DNA of 64,000 nucleotides, taken from Anoplopoma fimbria (taxonomy: Eukaryota; Chordata; Actinopteri; Perciformes; Anoplopomatidae). The notes beneath the pieces are model-generated. The model saw only the letters and a program-made list of their open reading frames with translations, was not told the DNA's origin and did no database searches. The translations under genes were made by a program, and so were the position numbers. Below are positions 33,421-51,563 of this stretch, piece after piece. How positions within the stretch are numbered: position 1 is the first letter of the stretch; every line of letters begins with the position of its first letter. The stretch spans positions 23,393,562 through 23,457,561 of the forward strand of contig NC_072458.1 of the NCBI RefSeq assembly GCF_027596085.1, in the 5' to 3' direction.

Positions 33421-34319
33421 AGAGACAAGTTTCTCAATGTTGAAAGTGTAGTTTAATTGAATGGGAGCATCATTTAGGAGGAGACAGGGTTCACATCGTT
33501 ATGTTTTGTCATATAAACAAAGTTGTATTGACCATGGATTATATATTCTGAGGTAAATAGGAAATAGGATGCATAATCTACACTTCACTAGGAAAAAAGA
33601 ATGTCCACAGAGAGATCATCCATCATTAATGAAAGTTCAAATACAAGTTGTGTATACTTCCCTTCACAACCCTGAGGCCAGTCTCACTTATGGGTTCATA
33701 ATCCATAAAAATAACGTTTAACAAGTCCTCCACATTTCATTATTGCACTCAGAACAACCTGTCACTGATTTCTGCTCCGTGGTTTTGTTGAGCTGTGAGG
33801 GAAGATTGTGGTTTACGCTGAAAGAGGAGGAGAGCCCTCTAAAAAAGAGTTCATTTCTATCTGATGAATCGTTGATAATGTGGCTCCAGAACTTATGAGT
33901 CATCCAGAGAAGTGGACCGACTGCTATAATGATCACATGTAGAGCAGAGCCTCGTTCAGGCGGCTGCTGTGTGTTTTACACTTTCATGCCTCATTATTCT
34001 TTTATGAAGACGTGATGGATGGAAGAAATTATTTATAGCTGCGTCTGAATGGAAATCTTGAAAATGTCAAATTGTAAGGACTAAAGAAAATACAAAATGA
34101 AGTGTTTTTCAGAGCTGCTGAGGAGCAAATCAACACTCTGAGACAGAATGTGAAAAAACATTTACTGCAGGGTACAATAGTCGTTTTTTTAGCAATTTTG
34201 TTTTGTTTATGTTTAAAACTACGGTTGCAACCCGGGAGAACATACATTTCCCTTGCAACATAATTGAGAGTGCAGATTTTATGGGAACTGATTTTTGTAG
34301 GAGAGGAACAGGTGTGCTG
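33421..34319. other. sequence between the two local duplicates
   Basis: No gene seen. 34200-34270 holds an R1-related block (GTTGCAACCCGGGAGAACAT). Confidence 0.4.
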
Positions 34320-34800
34320 GTGAGTGAGGTCAGGTGACACTGAAGGTAACTACAGGAGAGGTTATTAATGGAAAACAAGAAAAAATGACTGAAGGGAGAA
34401 AATATGAATTCATCATGTCTCCCGGAAAGTCAATTCTCATTCAACCAAAGTGATTTGTGAATTATGTTTCAAGGGGAAACGTATTTTGTTGATGTTTGTT
34501 TGATGTTTGATTTTGATAAATGAGTTTCAAATGAGTCTGCAGAAGGAAAAACACAGGACTTTCACCCAGGAGACCGGTGTCCATGTCCTTTGTGAACCAA
34601 ATAGTTTTGTTGCCTTATCCTAAACAAGCATTTTTGTTTTGTTTAAATTTCCTTGTCATTTTAAGCCAAACCATGATGTTTTGTTTTCTTTCGATTTACA
34701 ACGTTAACAAGTTGTTGAAAACTGCAACCGCAACCCGAGAGAAGATACACTTTCCCTCGAAACGTAGCGGGAGACCATTTTGTATTGGAACGGAATTTTG
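34320..34800 (+). repeat. local duplication, copy 2 (contains dispersed repeat R1)
   Basis: Second copy of the 32860-33420 segment. It continues with R1 motifs (CCAAATAGTTTTGTTGCC) and CGCAACCCGAGAGAAGATAC, ending near CCCTCGAAACGTAG. Confidence 0.75.
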
Positions 34801-35239
34801 TAAGAAAAGAAGGGTTGAAAATAGAAAATCTGCAGATTTATTCTATGAATCATGACAACCCAAAACATTTGACTCAAAGAAACTTTACATGTGAAAATAT
34901 TGCAACTAACAAATGACGTTGTCAAGATATTGTTGTTCTAGAAACATAAACGCTGGGATGAATGACTACCGAGCGCCCTACGGCCACTTTTCTACCAGAA
35001 ACATGTGCTATGTGGACATGGACACTAAGGTTATTGTTTTTTTGAAAGTTTTTCCTATTCCGATATGTGGGTCCAAAGACTTATGATGTCATATGTTCTG
35101 CAAAATCTAAAGGGTCCAAGTAATTTTCGCATATATTTGCATATTTACTTGGCTCTGTCTAAGTACAGTAAATGCTTTGGCAACATTTGTTTTGATCAAA
35201 ACGTCACACATATAACACTTTACGGAACAAAGGGAGAGA

Positions 35240-35274
<35 letters not shown>

Positions 35275-36040
35275 AACTTGGCTGCTCTTCCAGAAGCTTT
35301 TAGAGGATTAAGATCAGAATGGAAGATCCTCTCACTGTTTGTACATTAGAGGCACTGCTCCGCCTCCTCCATCCTATACAACCAGCAACACACGGCTGAG
35401 AAGCCTCTGCTCATGAAACATGTTAACACTGGTAATTCTTTGCTCTTCTTTTCAGCTCAACCTCGAACCTGTTGGCGTCTCATCAATCTCACAGTGTATT
35501 TTTATTTCTACACCTTCACCTCTCTGAATGTGAGGCTTTGTTGGTGTTCACCATTCCTAGAAGGCTGAGTTCCACTTTCCTCACTCACCTCAGTCACCTT
35601 GATTTTTCCATCTTTTGTGCTCTTTGATAAAAAACCTTCTTTATCTTCACTTGCACATTCATTTTTTCCCTCTCTCTGGTTTCTTTTTATTCTTGCTCGA
35701 GTGTGAAAATCAGCTAAACCTGCAGCTTTTAAAGTGTTTTTTTCATTGGAAGTACGAGGTTTTCATCTTCGCCGCCTTCTTTGCCCGTCGGTTGCCGTGC
35801 CAACAGCTTGGGGCCTGTTTTCTTTTGAGGTCTTCGGTCTTTGCTTCTGTCGCTGCAGAGTTAAGAGAAAAAGGCGAAAATCATCAAACCGGCTGCTTTG
35901 ATGTTTTTCTGTCACCAAAAAGGAGAGTTTGGGTTTTAAGGAAGATGTGGGCAGAGCCGGAGGGGAGTCAGTAACCAGTGAAGATCATAATTTATTTAAA
36001 TCAATGAGGACTTTTGATTATGTGGTATGGAACAGGCAGA
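34801..36040. other. intergenic, with (GA)n at 35233-35272
   Basis: Contains a ~40-bp GA microsatellite. Otherwise nothing identifiable, and no exon supported. Confidence 0.4.
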
Positions 36041-36054
36041 AATACTGTACGGAT

Positions 36055-36260
36055 ACACAAAAACACACACGTTCCTGTACTTCTATCATTGTGAGGACCC
36101 TGACCCTAACCCAAACCACAAATAAAGGCCTAACCCCAACTCTTACCTGACATAAACTTAACTCTAACCTGAACCTTAAAACCAAGTCTCATCCCTCAAT
36201 CAGGCCTTTGAGGCAGTAAGGACCTGGAAAAGTGTATGGTCCTCACTATGTATTATTAAC
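36055..36260. repeat. dispersed repeat with TAACCC-like block
   Basis: GTGAGGACCCTGACCCTAAC, AAACCAAGTCTCATCCCTCA and GGTCCTCACTATGTA match the general form of a widespread fish repeat that sits next to CA microsatellites. It is not a true telomeric array. Confidence 0.5.
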
Positions 36261-37031
36261 AAAAACACACACACATCTTCCTCCTTCCAAGGTTATTTCT
36301 AATGAGTTGTGTTGTCGGGTCCAGCAGCAGGAACAACACAGACCAACATGTCCGACAACGCAGAAACAAAAAGCCAGCAGCAGTGAAGCGTTCCAACGCT
36401 GTGAACCAATGAGAGCTCAGATCTGATCTCTCTCTCCGTTATCTCCTCGGACGGTTACTCCGCTTCACCTGCCGCCGCTCCGCCGCTCTGACTGGGCAGG
36501 AAATCACACACAGAGTTTACATCAGGCTGGGAAACACTGATCTGCTGCTGGAACACCGACAGATAAACAAACGAGTGGAAGTTACGGGAAGAGAAAACGC
36601 TGCTGAACCTCAGGGTGACCAGGGGAAGAATCAGACGCATAATAACCGGTTCATCATGAAGAAAAAGTGACATTTTTGATAAGAACAAGAGGGCTTCTGT
36701 TGCAGTTTCATCTTTGTGTCTGTGTTTAGAGAGAGGACAAACCTCTCTCTAACAAAATGACCTTCCCTTACAACTAAACTGCATCCTTAAAACATGTTCT
36801 TTAAATATTCTGCTTTTTTGCTCTTGTCAGAAAAGACATATTCCTCATAAGCTGTTTGATTGGATAATAAAAATCAATATTTCACATGCAGCCGTCCATA
36901 TTCTGATCAACGTAAAAACGTCTCCATCGCATTTGTGGTTCTGTCGGATGTGTAGATGTTTAGGATTTTGTGGAGGAGCTGCAGGAAGAGTCCGGACACC
37001 AACAAGGTTACTGAACGCTGCAGGGGGAGAT

Positions 37032-37032
<1 letters not shown>
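36261..37032. other. intergenic, nothing recognised
   Basis: No supported feature. Confidence 0.35.

Positions 37033-37110
<78 letters not shown>
37033..37110. repeat. (CA)n microsatellite
   Basis: About 39 perfect units. Confidence 0.95.
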
Positions 37111-37111
<1 letters not shown>

Positions 37112-37148
37112 TATAGACAGATACTCGTATTCAACATAAATGCTGCAG

Positions 37149-37150
<2 letters not shown>

Positions 37151-37211
<61 letters not shown>
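37151..37211. repeat. (TG)n microsatellite, inverted relative to the preceding (CA)n
   Basis: About 30 perfect units, only 40 bp from the CA tract. Confidence 0.95.
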
Positions 37212-37213
<2 letters not shown>

Positions 37214-37312
37214 TATAACACACAGCACATCAGTGTGTGTGTGAAAGAGAAAAGGTTCGCCAAACAGTGAACGGCCATCTGCTGCATCGACGGAAACTCA
37301 CCCTTCAGAGAC

Positions 37313-37314
<2 letters not shown>

Positions 37315-37386
<72 letters not shown>
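37315..37386. repeat. (GA)n microsatellite
   Basis: About 36 perfect units, directly followed by an L2 3' UTR fragment. Confidence 0.95.
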
Positions 37387-37389
<3 letters not shown>

Positions 37390-37424
37390 GTCTGTTGCAA
37401 TTATTGTTTTCGTAGTAACTTGCC
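37385..37424 (+). mobile_element. small L2 3' UTR fragment
   Basis: GATTAGTCTGTTGCAATTAT and TGTTTTCGTAGTAA match the L2 3' UTR at about 19331-19372 over ~40 bp. Confidence 0.7.
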
Positions 37425-37642
37425 TGGATGGATGATTGAATAAACAGATGAAATAAATAAATAGATGGGTGGAGGGATATAAAGACCTGAATGTTTAGGT
37501 TGAAGGATGAAAAGATGGATGGGTGGATGAATAAAGGGGACGGAGAGCTGATGGAGGAACAGACTCATGGCAGTTTGTGAAACACAAAATGTAATCTATT
37601 GGTGTTGTGTTCAAGTACACAAATTGTTCGAGACAGGAGTGT

Positions 37643-40850
<3,208 letters not shown>

Positions 40851-42360
40851 AGCCTCTGAGGGCGTCAGGGGAAGTAGTATTAAGAGCAACTAACTCCGAG
40901 AGCTTCGGGTGGATGGACAGGTCAAACACTTTCCCCCAGCAGACCCACGTTAGTGTCCTGAAACTAGAAGTCAACGTTGAATTGTTCTACCTTTCTTTTT
41001 GTAATTAACTTATTTACTTAAATGCAACATTCCAAACGTTTCTATTGCCTCTCAGAGTCTTCCAACATTGTGACAGTTGAGACAACAAAACATGACTTCC
41101 CTCTCTGCTCAGGTAGACATTACTCCACTCTATCTTTACGTACCAAATAGTTGTTTGCTGATATGTTATTTCTCTGAATGTTGCATAAATAACCTTTAGC
41201 TAACCCCACGTATGTCAGTTACGTAGCAAATGTACTTATTTTACAGAACAAACATATCCTTGTTTTAACCAAAACCACAATGTTCTCCTAAATCTAACCA
41301 AGTTATAACAAAAAGTGAAAAATAACTTTTTGTAAAATATCTTACAAACTGTTGATCCGTTGAGTCTGTTGTTGTGGCGAGGGGCAACACAAATTGAAAA
41401 GACTCCAGCTAAACCAGACTAATAATGATTAAATGTAGGAACATACTTTAATATTCAGAGTACGAGATGTTTATGAACGATATAAAGATTCTTAGATGAT
41501 ATAATCAGTTAAAAAGTCTAATAGGAGCCAAAAACAAGGTGTGGACTTTTCATTTTGCCTTTAAAATCAGTCACTTGAGGATAGGTTTTCTAGATGTGTG
41601 CATGTTCCCTTTCAGATGTAGGAAGCAGAGTTTATAGCCGGGGGATTGTATCGTGTAGAGTGTTTCTGGTTTTCTGTCCACCTCCTGTTTGCTCTTTGTT
41701 GCTTGTGCATTAGTTTAATCTGTTCACACCCAGCTGGTCCATTAACACGGTGCTGATGATGAGGTCCTCCTTAAACTCTGATAACACGGCTGTCCATCAG
41801 ACCAGCCGAGCACATTAAACCGTATGCATGACGTGACAATTTGAAAGTCATTTAGCTTGAAATAACAGCGGCATCTCTTTTGTTGTGTCATTTCAAGCCA
41901 TGTGGTTTGTACTGACTGCAATATAAACACATACTGAAGTGACTAATATAGAAAGTGAGACTTCTGGAGGACGGCTCAAACAAACACAGTACTCTCAACC
42001 AGGAGACCAATGTTCGTGTCCCAAAGCACTTCTGAGTTATTTTGAAGTTACGGTACGTTTGTGACGTGTTTTCAGTTCTTATGTTGCGTGTTTTCGTTTT
42101 ACTAACGTGAATGTTAAGTCATTTTGTTATGGCAGTGGTAAGTCATGTGACTTATTAGTATTTTTAGTCATGTGAGTCGTTAGTCACAGCAGTTCATAGA
42201 CCCAAGAGTTCTTGGTAGCAAGAGTTGAAAGTCGCAAGAGTCGTGAGTCGTTAGTCACTTTAGTCACAAGTTGTCAATCAAATACTTTTCCTTACTCTAA
42301 CTACGTAGTCATGTTGCCTTAATCTAACTTTCCGTTAAGACAGAAGTTTATTCTGAAAGT
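40851..42360 (+). repeat. cluster of R1-type dispersed repeat fragments
   Basis: TCAAACACTTTCCCCCAGCA, TTTTAACCAAAACCACAATG with CTAACCAAGTT (41255-41310), and CTCAACCAGGAGACCAATGT (41995-42020) repeat the R1 motif set. It also has tandem AGTCGTTAGTCAC-type sequence at 42120-42265. Confidence 0.5.
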
Positions 42361-43057
42361 ACACTATGCATGTAACGAACTGAGAGGAGCCGAGAGCGTC
42401 AGAGTGCAGCTCAGGGTGAGTGAGAGTGACTGATCATTTGTTGGTATATACTAGCTGATGCATTCAGAGGGTAATACAATCAGAGGTCCCCAAATGAAAG
42501 GTAATGAGTCGAATCACCGTTATTAGTCCCTTCCTCCTCCACATCCACATTGACACCAGTCGGCAAATTAGGAAACACAAACATGCATAATGAGGCAAAC
42601 TGTCACTGTGGCTGAAGAACATCTTTCTAATACCAGAAAGACATACTGTCATCTGGAAACTTTATTCAAAGAACTTTGACTTTTGTTAAACACATATGAT
42701 GTGTTTTTTTTATTTTTAATTTTGTTGCTTTAACCTTTAAGTTGCAAGACAGTGAACAACAATAAGAAGAACAAACTATATATTAAATTAAAACCACTGA
42801 CGCTGGAGTCTGAATGTTTCATCCACTGTCAGGTCGTATTTAAACCTTGTTAACATGATTGACATCATAGAAGAGGATGATGTCCTAAGGATACTGTGGA
42901 ACAATTTCAGAATTATGCCGGTAAGAAAAGCAGGGTATCAAATTACCTTACTATCAACGGTTCTCTGTGCAATATCCAGAACAGTAATAAAGCAGCAAAC
43001 AACTATTTGGCATGTAATGGAGTAATGTCTACCTGAGGAGAGAATGAAGCCTCTGTC

Positions 43058-43060
<3 letters not shown>
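42361..43060. other. intergenic, nothing recognised
   Basis: No supported feature. Confidence 0.35.

Positions 43061-43151
<91 letters not shown>
43061..43151. repeat. (TG)n microsatellite
   Basis: About 45 perfect units. Confidence 0.95.
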
Positions 43152-43197
43152 TCCTGACTACTTAGGTCAAGGACACGAGGGCGCCTCTGTAAATGTC

Positions 43198-43400
43198 CGA
43201 TGGTAAATGGACTGTACTTGTAGAGCTCTTTTCTAGTCTTCTGACCACTGAAACGGCTTCGAAACTACATAACACAGATGTATACACTGATGATGGGAGG
43301 GGCTAACATGCAGAGTGACATGCCAATCTTCCCATCTGCCCACCTGTTCATCCGGACCTATTCAAACTCCCTAACACACAGTGTGTAGTAGCACTCTCTG
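43198..43400 (-). mobile_element. degenerate SINE fragment
   Basis: GGTAAATGGACTGTACTTGT, CTTTTCTAGTCTTCTGACCA and CACTGATGATGGGAGGGGCT resemble the tail half of a common fish tRNA-SINE read in reverse. The tRNA-like head is not recognisable. Confidence 0.5.
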
Positions 43401-43667
43401 CTCACTGTTCAAGGCAGACCAACTGGTTGACAGAAAAAAAGTTGCCATTGTACGTTTATAACCACAGGACACTTTAAATGTAATTCTGAGCCAAAAATGC
43501 GTTTCATCAATACGTTTCAAATCCGCCTTGAATCACGCGTGCAGAAACACACAACGACACTTAATTAACTTTGTGAAATGATTGGTTATGTTTGGGTAAC
43601 AAAGCTACTTGGTTCAGGTTAGAAGAAAGATCATGGATGTTGTTCAAATAATACGTAAAAAACCACA

Positions 43668-44150
43668 ACGTAACAACATAACGTTACAACTGAATGTAAT
43701 GTAAGAACGTAACATAACAACGCAACCTAACACTGTAACGCAATAAAGGAATTACATAATGTAACATATAATTTAACAAAGTAACAAAACAACGTAACAA
43801 AACAAAACAACGTAATAACCTAATGTAACAATCTAACATCAAGTAATATAACATTAAGTAACGTAACATTAAGAAACATAACATTAAGTAAAGTAACATT
43901 AAGTAAAGTAACATTAAGAAACATAACATTAAGAAACATAACATTAAGTAAAGTAACATTAAGTAAAGTAACATTAAGTAAAGTAACATTAAGTAACGGA
44001 ACAATGTAACGAAACAAAACAACGTAACAACCTAATGTAACAATCTAACATCAAGTAATATAACACTAAATAACGAAACATTAAGTAACGAAACATTAAG
44101 AAACGAAACATTAAGTAACGAAACATTAAGTAACATAACAATGTTACATA
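43668..44150. repeat. 15-bp minisatellite (AACATTAAGTAAAGT)
   Basis: About a dozen near-perfect 15-bp units in the core (43855-43995), then a second block after 44040, set in a longer GTAAC-rich region. Confidence 0.9.
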
Positions 44151-44404
44151 ACAACGTCTCTTGCTCAGACATTTATATATTTAAAAGAGAAAATGTCAAA
44201 AAACAAATCTGTGTGGAATTTGTTGTTCTGTAAGTGTTTCCGTTGTGATAGAAACCCCCTCAGTCCATGTTGATTTGCCTGAAGTCATTCTCCGTCCTGC
44301 CTGAGAAAGTCAACATCATGTTTAATGGGGTTTCATAGCGTCTGTGAGGTTGTGTCAAATCCAAGGGAGCAGGTTTATTTCTCCGATAATAAAAGCCTGT
44401 AAAC

Positions 44405-44406
<2 letters not shown>

Positions 44407-44487
<81 letters not shown>
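44407..44487. repeat. (TG)n microsatellite
   Basis: About 40 perfect units. Confidence 0.95.
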
Positions 44488-44488
<1 letters not shown>

Positions 44489-44689
44489 TTCACAGTTTTA
44501 TAGCGGCAGTTTGATTCCAATTTTTACTGCAGTTCCTGACCCGACGTCGCCGTGAACGCAATTCGGCCCCCGTGGTTTATTGAATCCACGACATGTTTGT
44601 CATTGCCTTTAAAAATCTCACTCTGAAGGTACATATAGGGGTCAGAGGTCAGGGCCTCTGCAATCTGTGGAGATTTATTGTGTTGCTAA

Positions 44690-44890
44690 AGGGCACTGAA
44701 AAAAACCCCCAAACAAGGTGTATGGATCAAACGTTCAGGACTTTACCCCAAAAGACCGATGTTGAGTTCTTTAAAGTTACGTTAGTGATGTTTGAGACGT
44801 GTTATTTTTTACTTATGTTGCATTATTTTTGTTTCACGTGGTAAACGTACCTATTTTAAGCCCAAGCATTGTTTGTCCCAAAGCATGTGG
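44690..44890 (+). repeat. R1-type dispersed repeat fragment
   Basis: GTTCAGGACTTTACCCCAAA, AAGACCGATGTTGAGTTC and ACGTGGTAAACGTACC parallel the copies at 41.0 and 42.0 kb. Confidence 0.5.
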
Positions 44891-45863
44891 TTAAATCCCT
44901 TGTGTTTCACAGGGATATGATGTCTTGTTTTCCTGCTGCTGTTTCTAATCAGTTAATAGAGAGCTGAGAATGAATCCCAAAGCAGCAATGAGTCAGCATT
45001 CATCCACTTCAAGTTCCCTCCTCTCAAAGTCTGAAATAAGGTCTGCTGTTAAAACAAGTCATAAAGATCTTAACGTTTAGTTCTCTGATGTATAAACAGG
45101 TCGGTAAATACCGCTCTGGTGAAGTTAGAAGCTTTTATTGGTGATGAGTTGACGTCTTCACTAGAACACTGGTCCTCCTTTAGCTTAGTGGTGGAGACGT
45201 GAAGTCATGTGACCGTGGTGTGGTTCATACGTTAGCGTTTGACTTCTACTGATTGTATTCACGCCGCAAAAAACATAAAAGTGGAAATCATTTGTGAAAT
45301 CGTAAAGTATCATAAACATTTGCTTGACACAGTTTATTTTCCTGCAATAATACAAAAAAAACCCGGAAATTCCCATCACGTTCTTTGTTGAGGTAACCAG
45401 GGCGATGCTGACTTCCTGTTGGACGACAAACGTGACGTCTTCCCTGGAGGACGCCTTCATCAAACGGAGGATGAGCACTCAGTCTGCCTCTTTGTTGTGG
45501 CGCCCCTCCCGTCCTCCAGATGCATCATGGGCATGAACACCAATGAAAAGAAGCAAGGCTTTTCATCCATTTCCTAATTGTCACATACATAACTGTGCAG
45601 ATACATCTCCGTCTAGTAATTATGTTTAATTGTGTTTTCTCCCACAATTCAAAGCGTCCTGATGCATTGTGGGTGTGCTGCATCACGTCCGTCCCTTCTC
45701 AGTGTGTATGAGTGTGTCTGCAGCCCCGCCGCTGTCTGCTCGACCTTTTATTGCAGCTGTTGGCAGATTGCCCGTTTCCTTGCATATGTATCTATACGCC
45801 CGTCTGCCGTCCGCCATATGTTCCCCGCCAGCCTGGGTCCAGTCTGCCCGCCCTGCTGCTGCC

Positions 45864-45870
<7 letters not shown>
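44891..45870. other. intergenic, nothing recognised
   Basis: No supported coding or RNA gene. Confidence 0.35.

Positions 45871-45925
<55 letters not shown>
45871..45925. repeat. (CA)n microsatellite
   Basis: About 27 perfect units. Confidence 0.95.
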
Positions 45926-45927
<2 letters not shown>

Positions 45928-48900
45928 CAACAGTTCAATATTTTGGCATAACTGTGTTAATGAGGGAAGTCACTCTGCGCTCCTCTACATACTTCATTAG
46001 TAGATCAGAGGGGGGGGTCAGATAGGAGGTGGCTGAGAGAGAGCGGAGGACTCGTTCTAGCATGTGCAGGCTGTTGACCTCTCCCTCTGTGAGGGATTTG
46101 AACAGAGCAGCGCATGTTAACCGTGACTTTGAAGGGCTTTCTGTCTGAATGGGAGGCAATTTACTCAATTCAGTCTAATTATTACAGAATCTTATTATCG
46201 CATGGTAATGATTCTTGAGTCATTGTCAGCATTCAACCTGCACAATTAAGACATCTGATGCTCAAAGAACCCACAAAGGGTAAAACGTATCCTTAACGAT
46301 GTTGCCAAGCAAATGCGTGTTGCGTTGCTCCTGTTGCACATATTTATACGAGGTGATCTTCAGACATTTGACGAATCATTGAGCGTTAACAGTCCAATTC
46401 ACAGAGATCAGCACTAAAAGCCTCATGCAGTTAAGACATTAACACACCGGGAGCATTTGTTTTTGTTTGAGTGACTCATTTACCCGTCAAGATAATATTT
46501 TTGATGTAACTTTTTTACATTAATACTTTTACCCAGAATGCAAATATTACGTTTCGGAAAAGCAACCACATTTTTTCCTGAGCTTTCACACCACGAATAA
46601 AGGCATCAAGCAATCAGGCATATATTTATGAAACAACAACCCAGACTTTATTACCCCCTTTGAACCTGGACAAATGGAGTTCTTCCCTTTCACAATAAAA
46701 GCCCTATACATACTATATGCTGGCATTATAACAGTACATGGTTTGTCATCATGAAGTCCTAAATGTTTGGTAGAGGCGTATATCAACCAAAAAAAGAATT
46801 GGTGTTATTGACCCAAGGAAATAAAACAGGCATTGATTTATTTTCTATTGTTCTTTTCTTCAGAAGAAAATGAAACGATTTACAGAAACACAACAAAAAA
46901 AAAAAGAAAAGACCTGCCTGAGGAACGATGTCCGTCCATTTAATGTCCTGTTGCTAAGGGACCAGCTAATATCCATCCCAGTCACATTAGGAAGGAAATA
47001 TTCATCACAAAATGATTGTTTGTAGCTCATTTAAAGTTATTTCATCTTCTCATTTATTTCTTCTCACCTCTGCGTAACCTTCTGGTCCTTTATAGGGCCT
47101 TTATCTTCAGGAGGCCTCAGTTTAACTCTCTGTGACTCGGAGCCATTTAATCTCTGGGTTCATTTCTAAAATTGAGTTGGAAGCTCAGCTCCGAGGTGAC
47201 TGATCTGTGGTTGAGATCTGGCCCAGAATGCATTAGAGCAGACGTTCGTCACTCCTGGGCTCCAGGCCCAGCTCTCCAGAGTTAAAGTTAAGAGTTTCAT
47301 GAATCAGACGGAGATCTTTGGGGGGGAATCAGTCACTGACAGTCCCGGCTACTTTTTCAGCTATTTCTGAGCATGTTGTGTTGAGAAAGGATCCTTCATC
47401 TGAGCGGGGGGGTTTCCTGCTGATGCAGATTGAAGCCAAATAGCCTCCGTTGGCTGGGAATGAACCCAGAAACCCTCAAGTTCCATCTCCGGCGCGATAA
47501 GAGTCTCTGAAGCACCTTCCACAGCCCATTAGCGGAGGATTGATGAGATCTTCTAACCTCAAGTTATTTGATCACAGCTGGCTCAGGATCAGTGACGAGA
47601 GCTCTTGTTGAGTCTCTTTTGTTACACACCGCGGCGGAGAGAGGATCGCTCAATCTGCTGCTTCCTGTTCAGCTCTTCTCTCTCTATCTCCTGTTACCTA
47701 CAAGTTAGAACAGTCAGCCCTTAAAATGACGTTCCCATACGAAGGAACTTGTGAATAACCTGTTGAAGTAAATGTATTTGTGACGGATAGGATTTTATTG
47801 TTAAAGGTAAGAGCACAAGGAGTGGATCTCGTCTTTGCTGCCTTTGTCAAGATTGAAAGGAGTAATACATTTTATTTTTGGTTTTTGTTATTTTATATAT
47901 TTTTGCCCAACTTTATTATTATTATTTATTTTAATCGTTATTGGTTTATGCTTTTATTCACAGTGAGAAAGCCCAGAAAAAGGATATCATGAAAAAACAA
48001 CAGTTTAAAAAAAATGAAAAAGGATTTGTGCAAATTAATCGCACAAATAAAATTCAAACGCCCCCATATAAAATGTAATTACATTAACAGACATCTTTTG
48101 GAATATTATCTCTGCACATTCAAAATATTTTGTTTATACTTTCACAGTTTGAACTTTTATTATGTTCTCTTATTAAGCCTATTATGTGCACTAGACACCA
48201 AAGCAATTCCTTGTGTGTGAAACCTGACTGGCAATAAACTGGAGTCTTATTCTGAAAAGAAAGCAACACTGTGATCCGTCCACAGCTGAAGCCTTCACAC
48301 AGGTGATCCTCATTTAACTCATTATGCTTCTTCTCAACCAGTTAGCTGCACCAGTAATAATTAAGTGAACACGTGTTTTGTGTTTCACACCAAAGGTTCT
48401 TTTTTTCTGCAGAACATAAAAAGCCACATTAAATCTACTGCGTTGTAAAACAATCAAACATGGAAACATTCAGATGAAGGTGGAGGTTTGTTCTTCTTCA
48501 TCTCCTCCACAGAACCTCCGTTCATTACTCGATTACTCTCTGATTCATTCTCCCGTCCTCCCTCGTCCTTTCTCTCACTTCTGTTTCTCATTTGGTCTCA
48601 CTAATGAATGTCTACCAGGAGAGTTGATTATCTCACTGCAGCGATGTTATTGTAACGTTGCATCATTACAGTTTTGTGTCTATGATGAAACTGTGGATGT
48701 ATTTACATGAATGTATCAGTGAAAGGTTAACATGGCTGTCGGTTCTGCTCGGTTCTTCAGAGTGAGAACAATGTCTCTATTAGTGGGAGTTCATTAAATA
48801 CGGTGACATTTAAGTGTGCTCATGATTATATTTCTGTGTGTTTAACATGATATCAACGAGTCTTTGTTTGCATTTGGGATTGTTGTTAACACCGGGATGA

Positions 48901-49329
48901 ATTTGGTTTTTAAATGTTTCAGTAGCATATTATGGGAATTAATGTTTTTAAGGGACACACAATGAATATATTATTTTGTAATATAGAATATGTGCGGAAT
49001 GAATAGTTATATTAAGTAATAAAGTTTCATGAAGTAGTTCAGGCTGCTCTGATCCAGCAGTCGTAGCATTAACTATGAAAAAAACCGAATGCACCATGAG
49101 TCCTAGACCGCTCGTGGAATCATTTTGTATATTAACTAGCGGATATTGGCACTTGTTGCTGACCTTTGTAGGAAAACCCAGGAAAAACAAGGAATAAGGA
49201 AATAAAATATGAACTGTTGTATGGCGATACACAAGTTGGTTAAGGGGGCTCACTGGACGTTTTTATAATATTGACCTTATTGACTAGAAACCAAGACGCT
49301 CAGTCCACACTGATTCCCATGAAAGTGCA
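45926..49329. other. intergenic, repeat relics
   Basis: About 46590-46770 (CTTTCACAATAAAAGCCCTA) resembles a common fish dispersed repeat. About 47040-47200 is complex non-repetitive sequence. No exon supported. Confidence 0.35.
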
Positions 49330-49575
49330 CTTCTGTTAGACTGTATATAAGAAGTGGACGTAGTCCTCGTGACGTCATCCATTTCTTTGTTTGTTTTAAC
49401 ATTTTGGAACCTTCTCGTTTGGCGTTTTGGCCGCTGCCATCTTGGATTTTTGCAACCAGTGAACAGGAAGTGTCCATATATGGACTGAGGAGGAGTGACG
49501 TAGAGACGCCGTATACGTCTCTGGTAGAAACCTGTCAATCACTGTGTAGCCCCGCCCTAAAGCATACCCTGCTTT
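49330..49575 (+). repeat. dispersed repeat R2, copy 1
   Basis: Contains GTGACGTAGAGACGCCGTAT, GCCCCGCCCTAAAGCATACC and CAGTGAACAGGAAGTGTCCA. It has reverse-complement partners at 58005-58140 and 62550-62720. Confidence 0.7.

Positions 49576-51530
<1,955 letters not shown>

Positions 51531-51563
<33 letters not shown>

Noticed and set aside
36085..36150. Interstitial telomere repeat
   Set aside because: TAACCC-like words are few and irregular and sit within a common dispersed repeat flanked by GTGAGGACC motifs.
43684..44022. Minus-strand Leu/Tyr/Met-repeat frame (YLMLL type)
   Set aside because: It is a reading of the 15-bp minisatellite; period three makes it open by chance.
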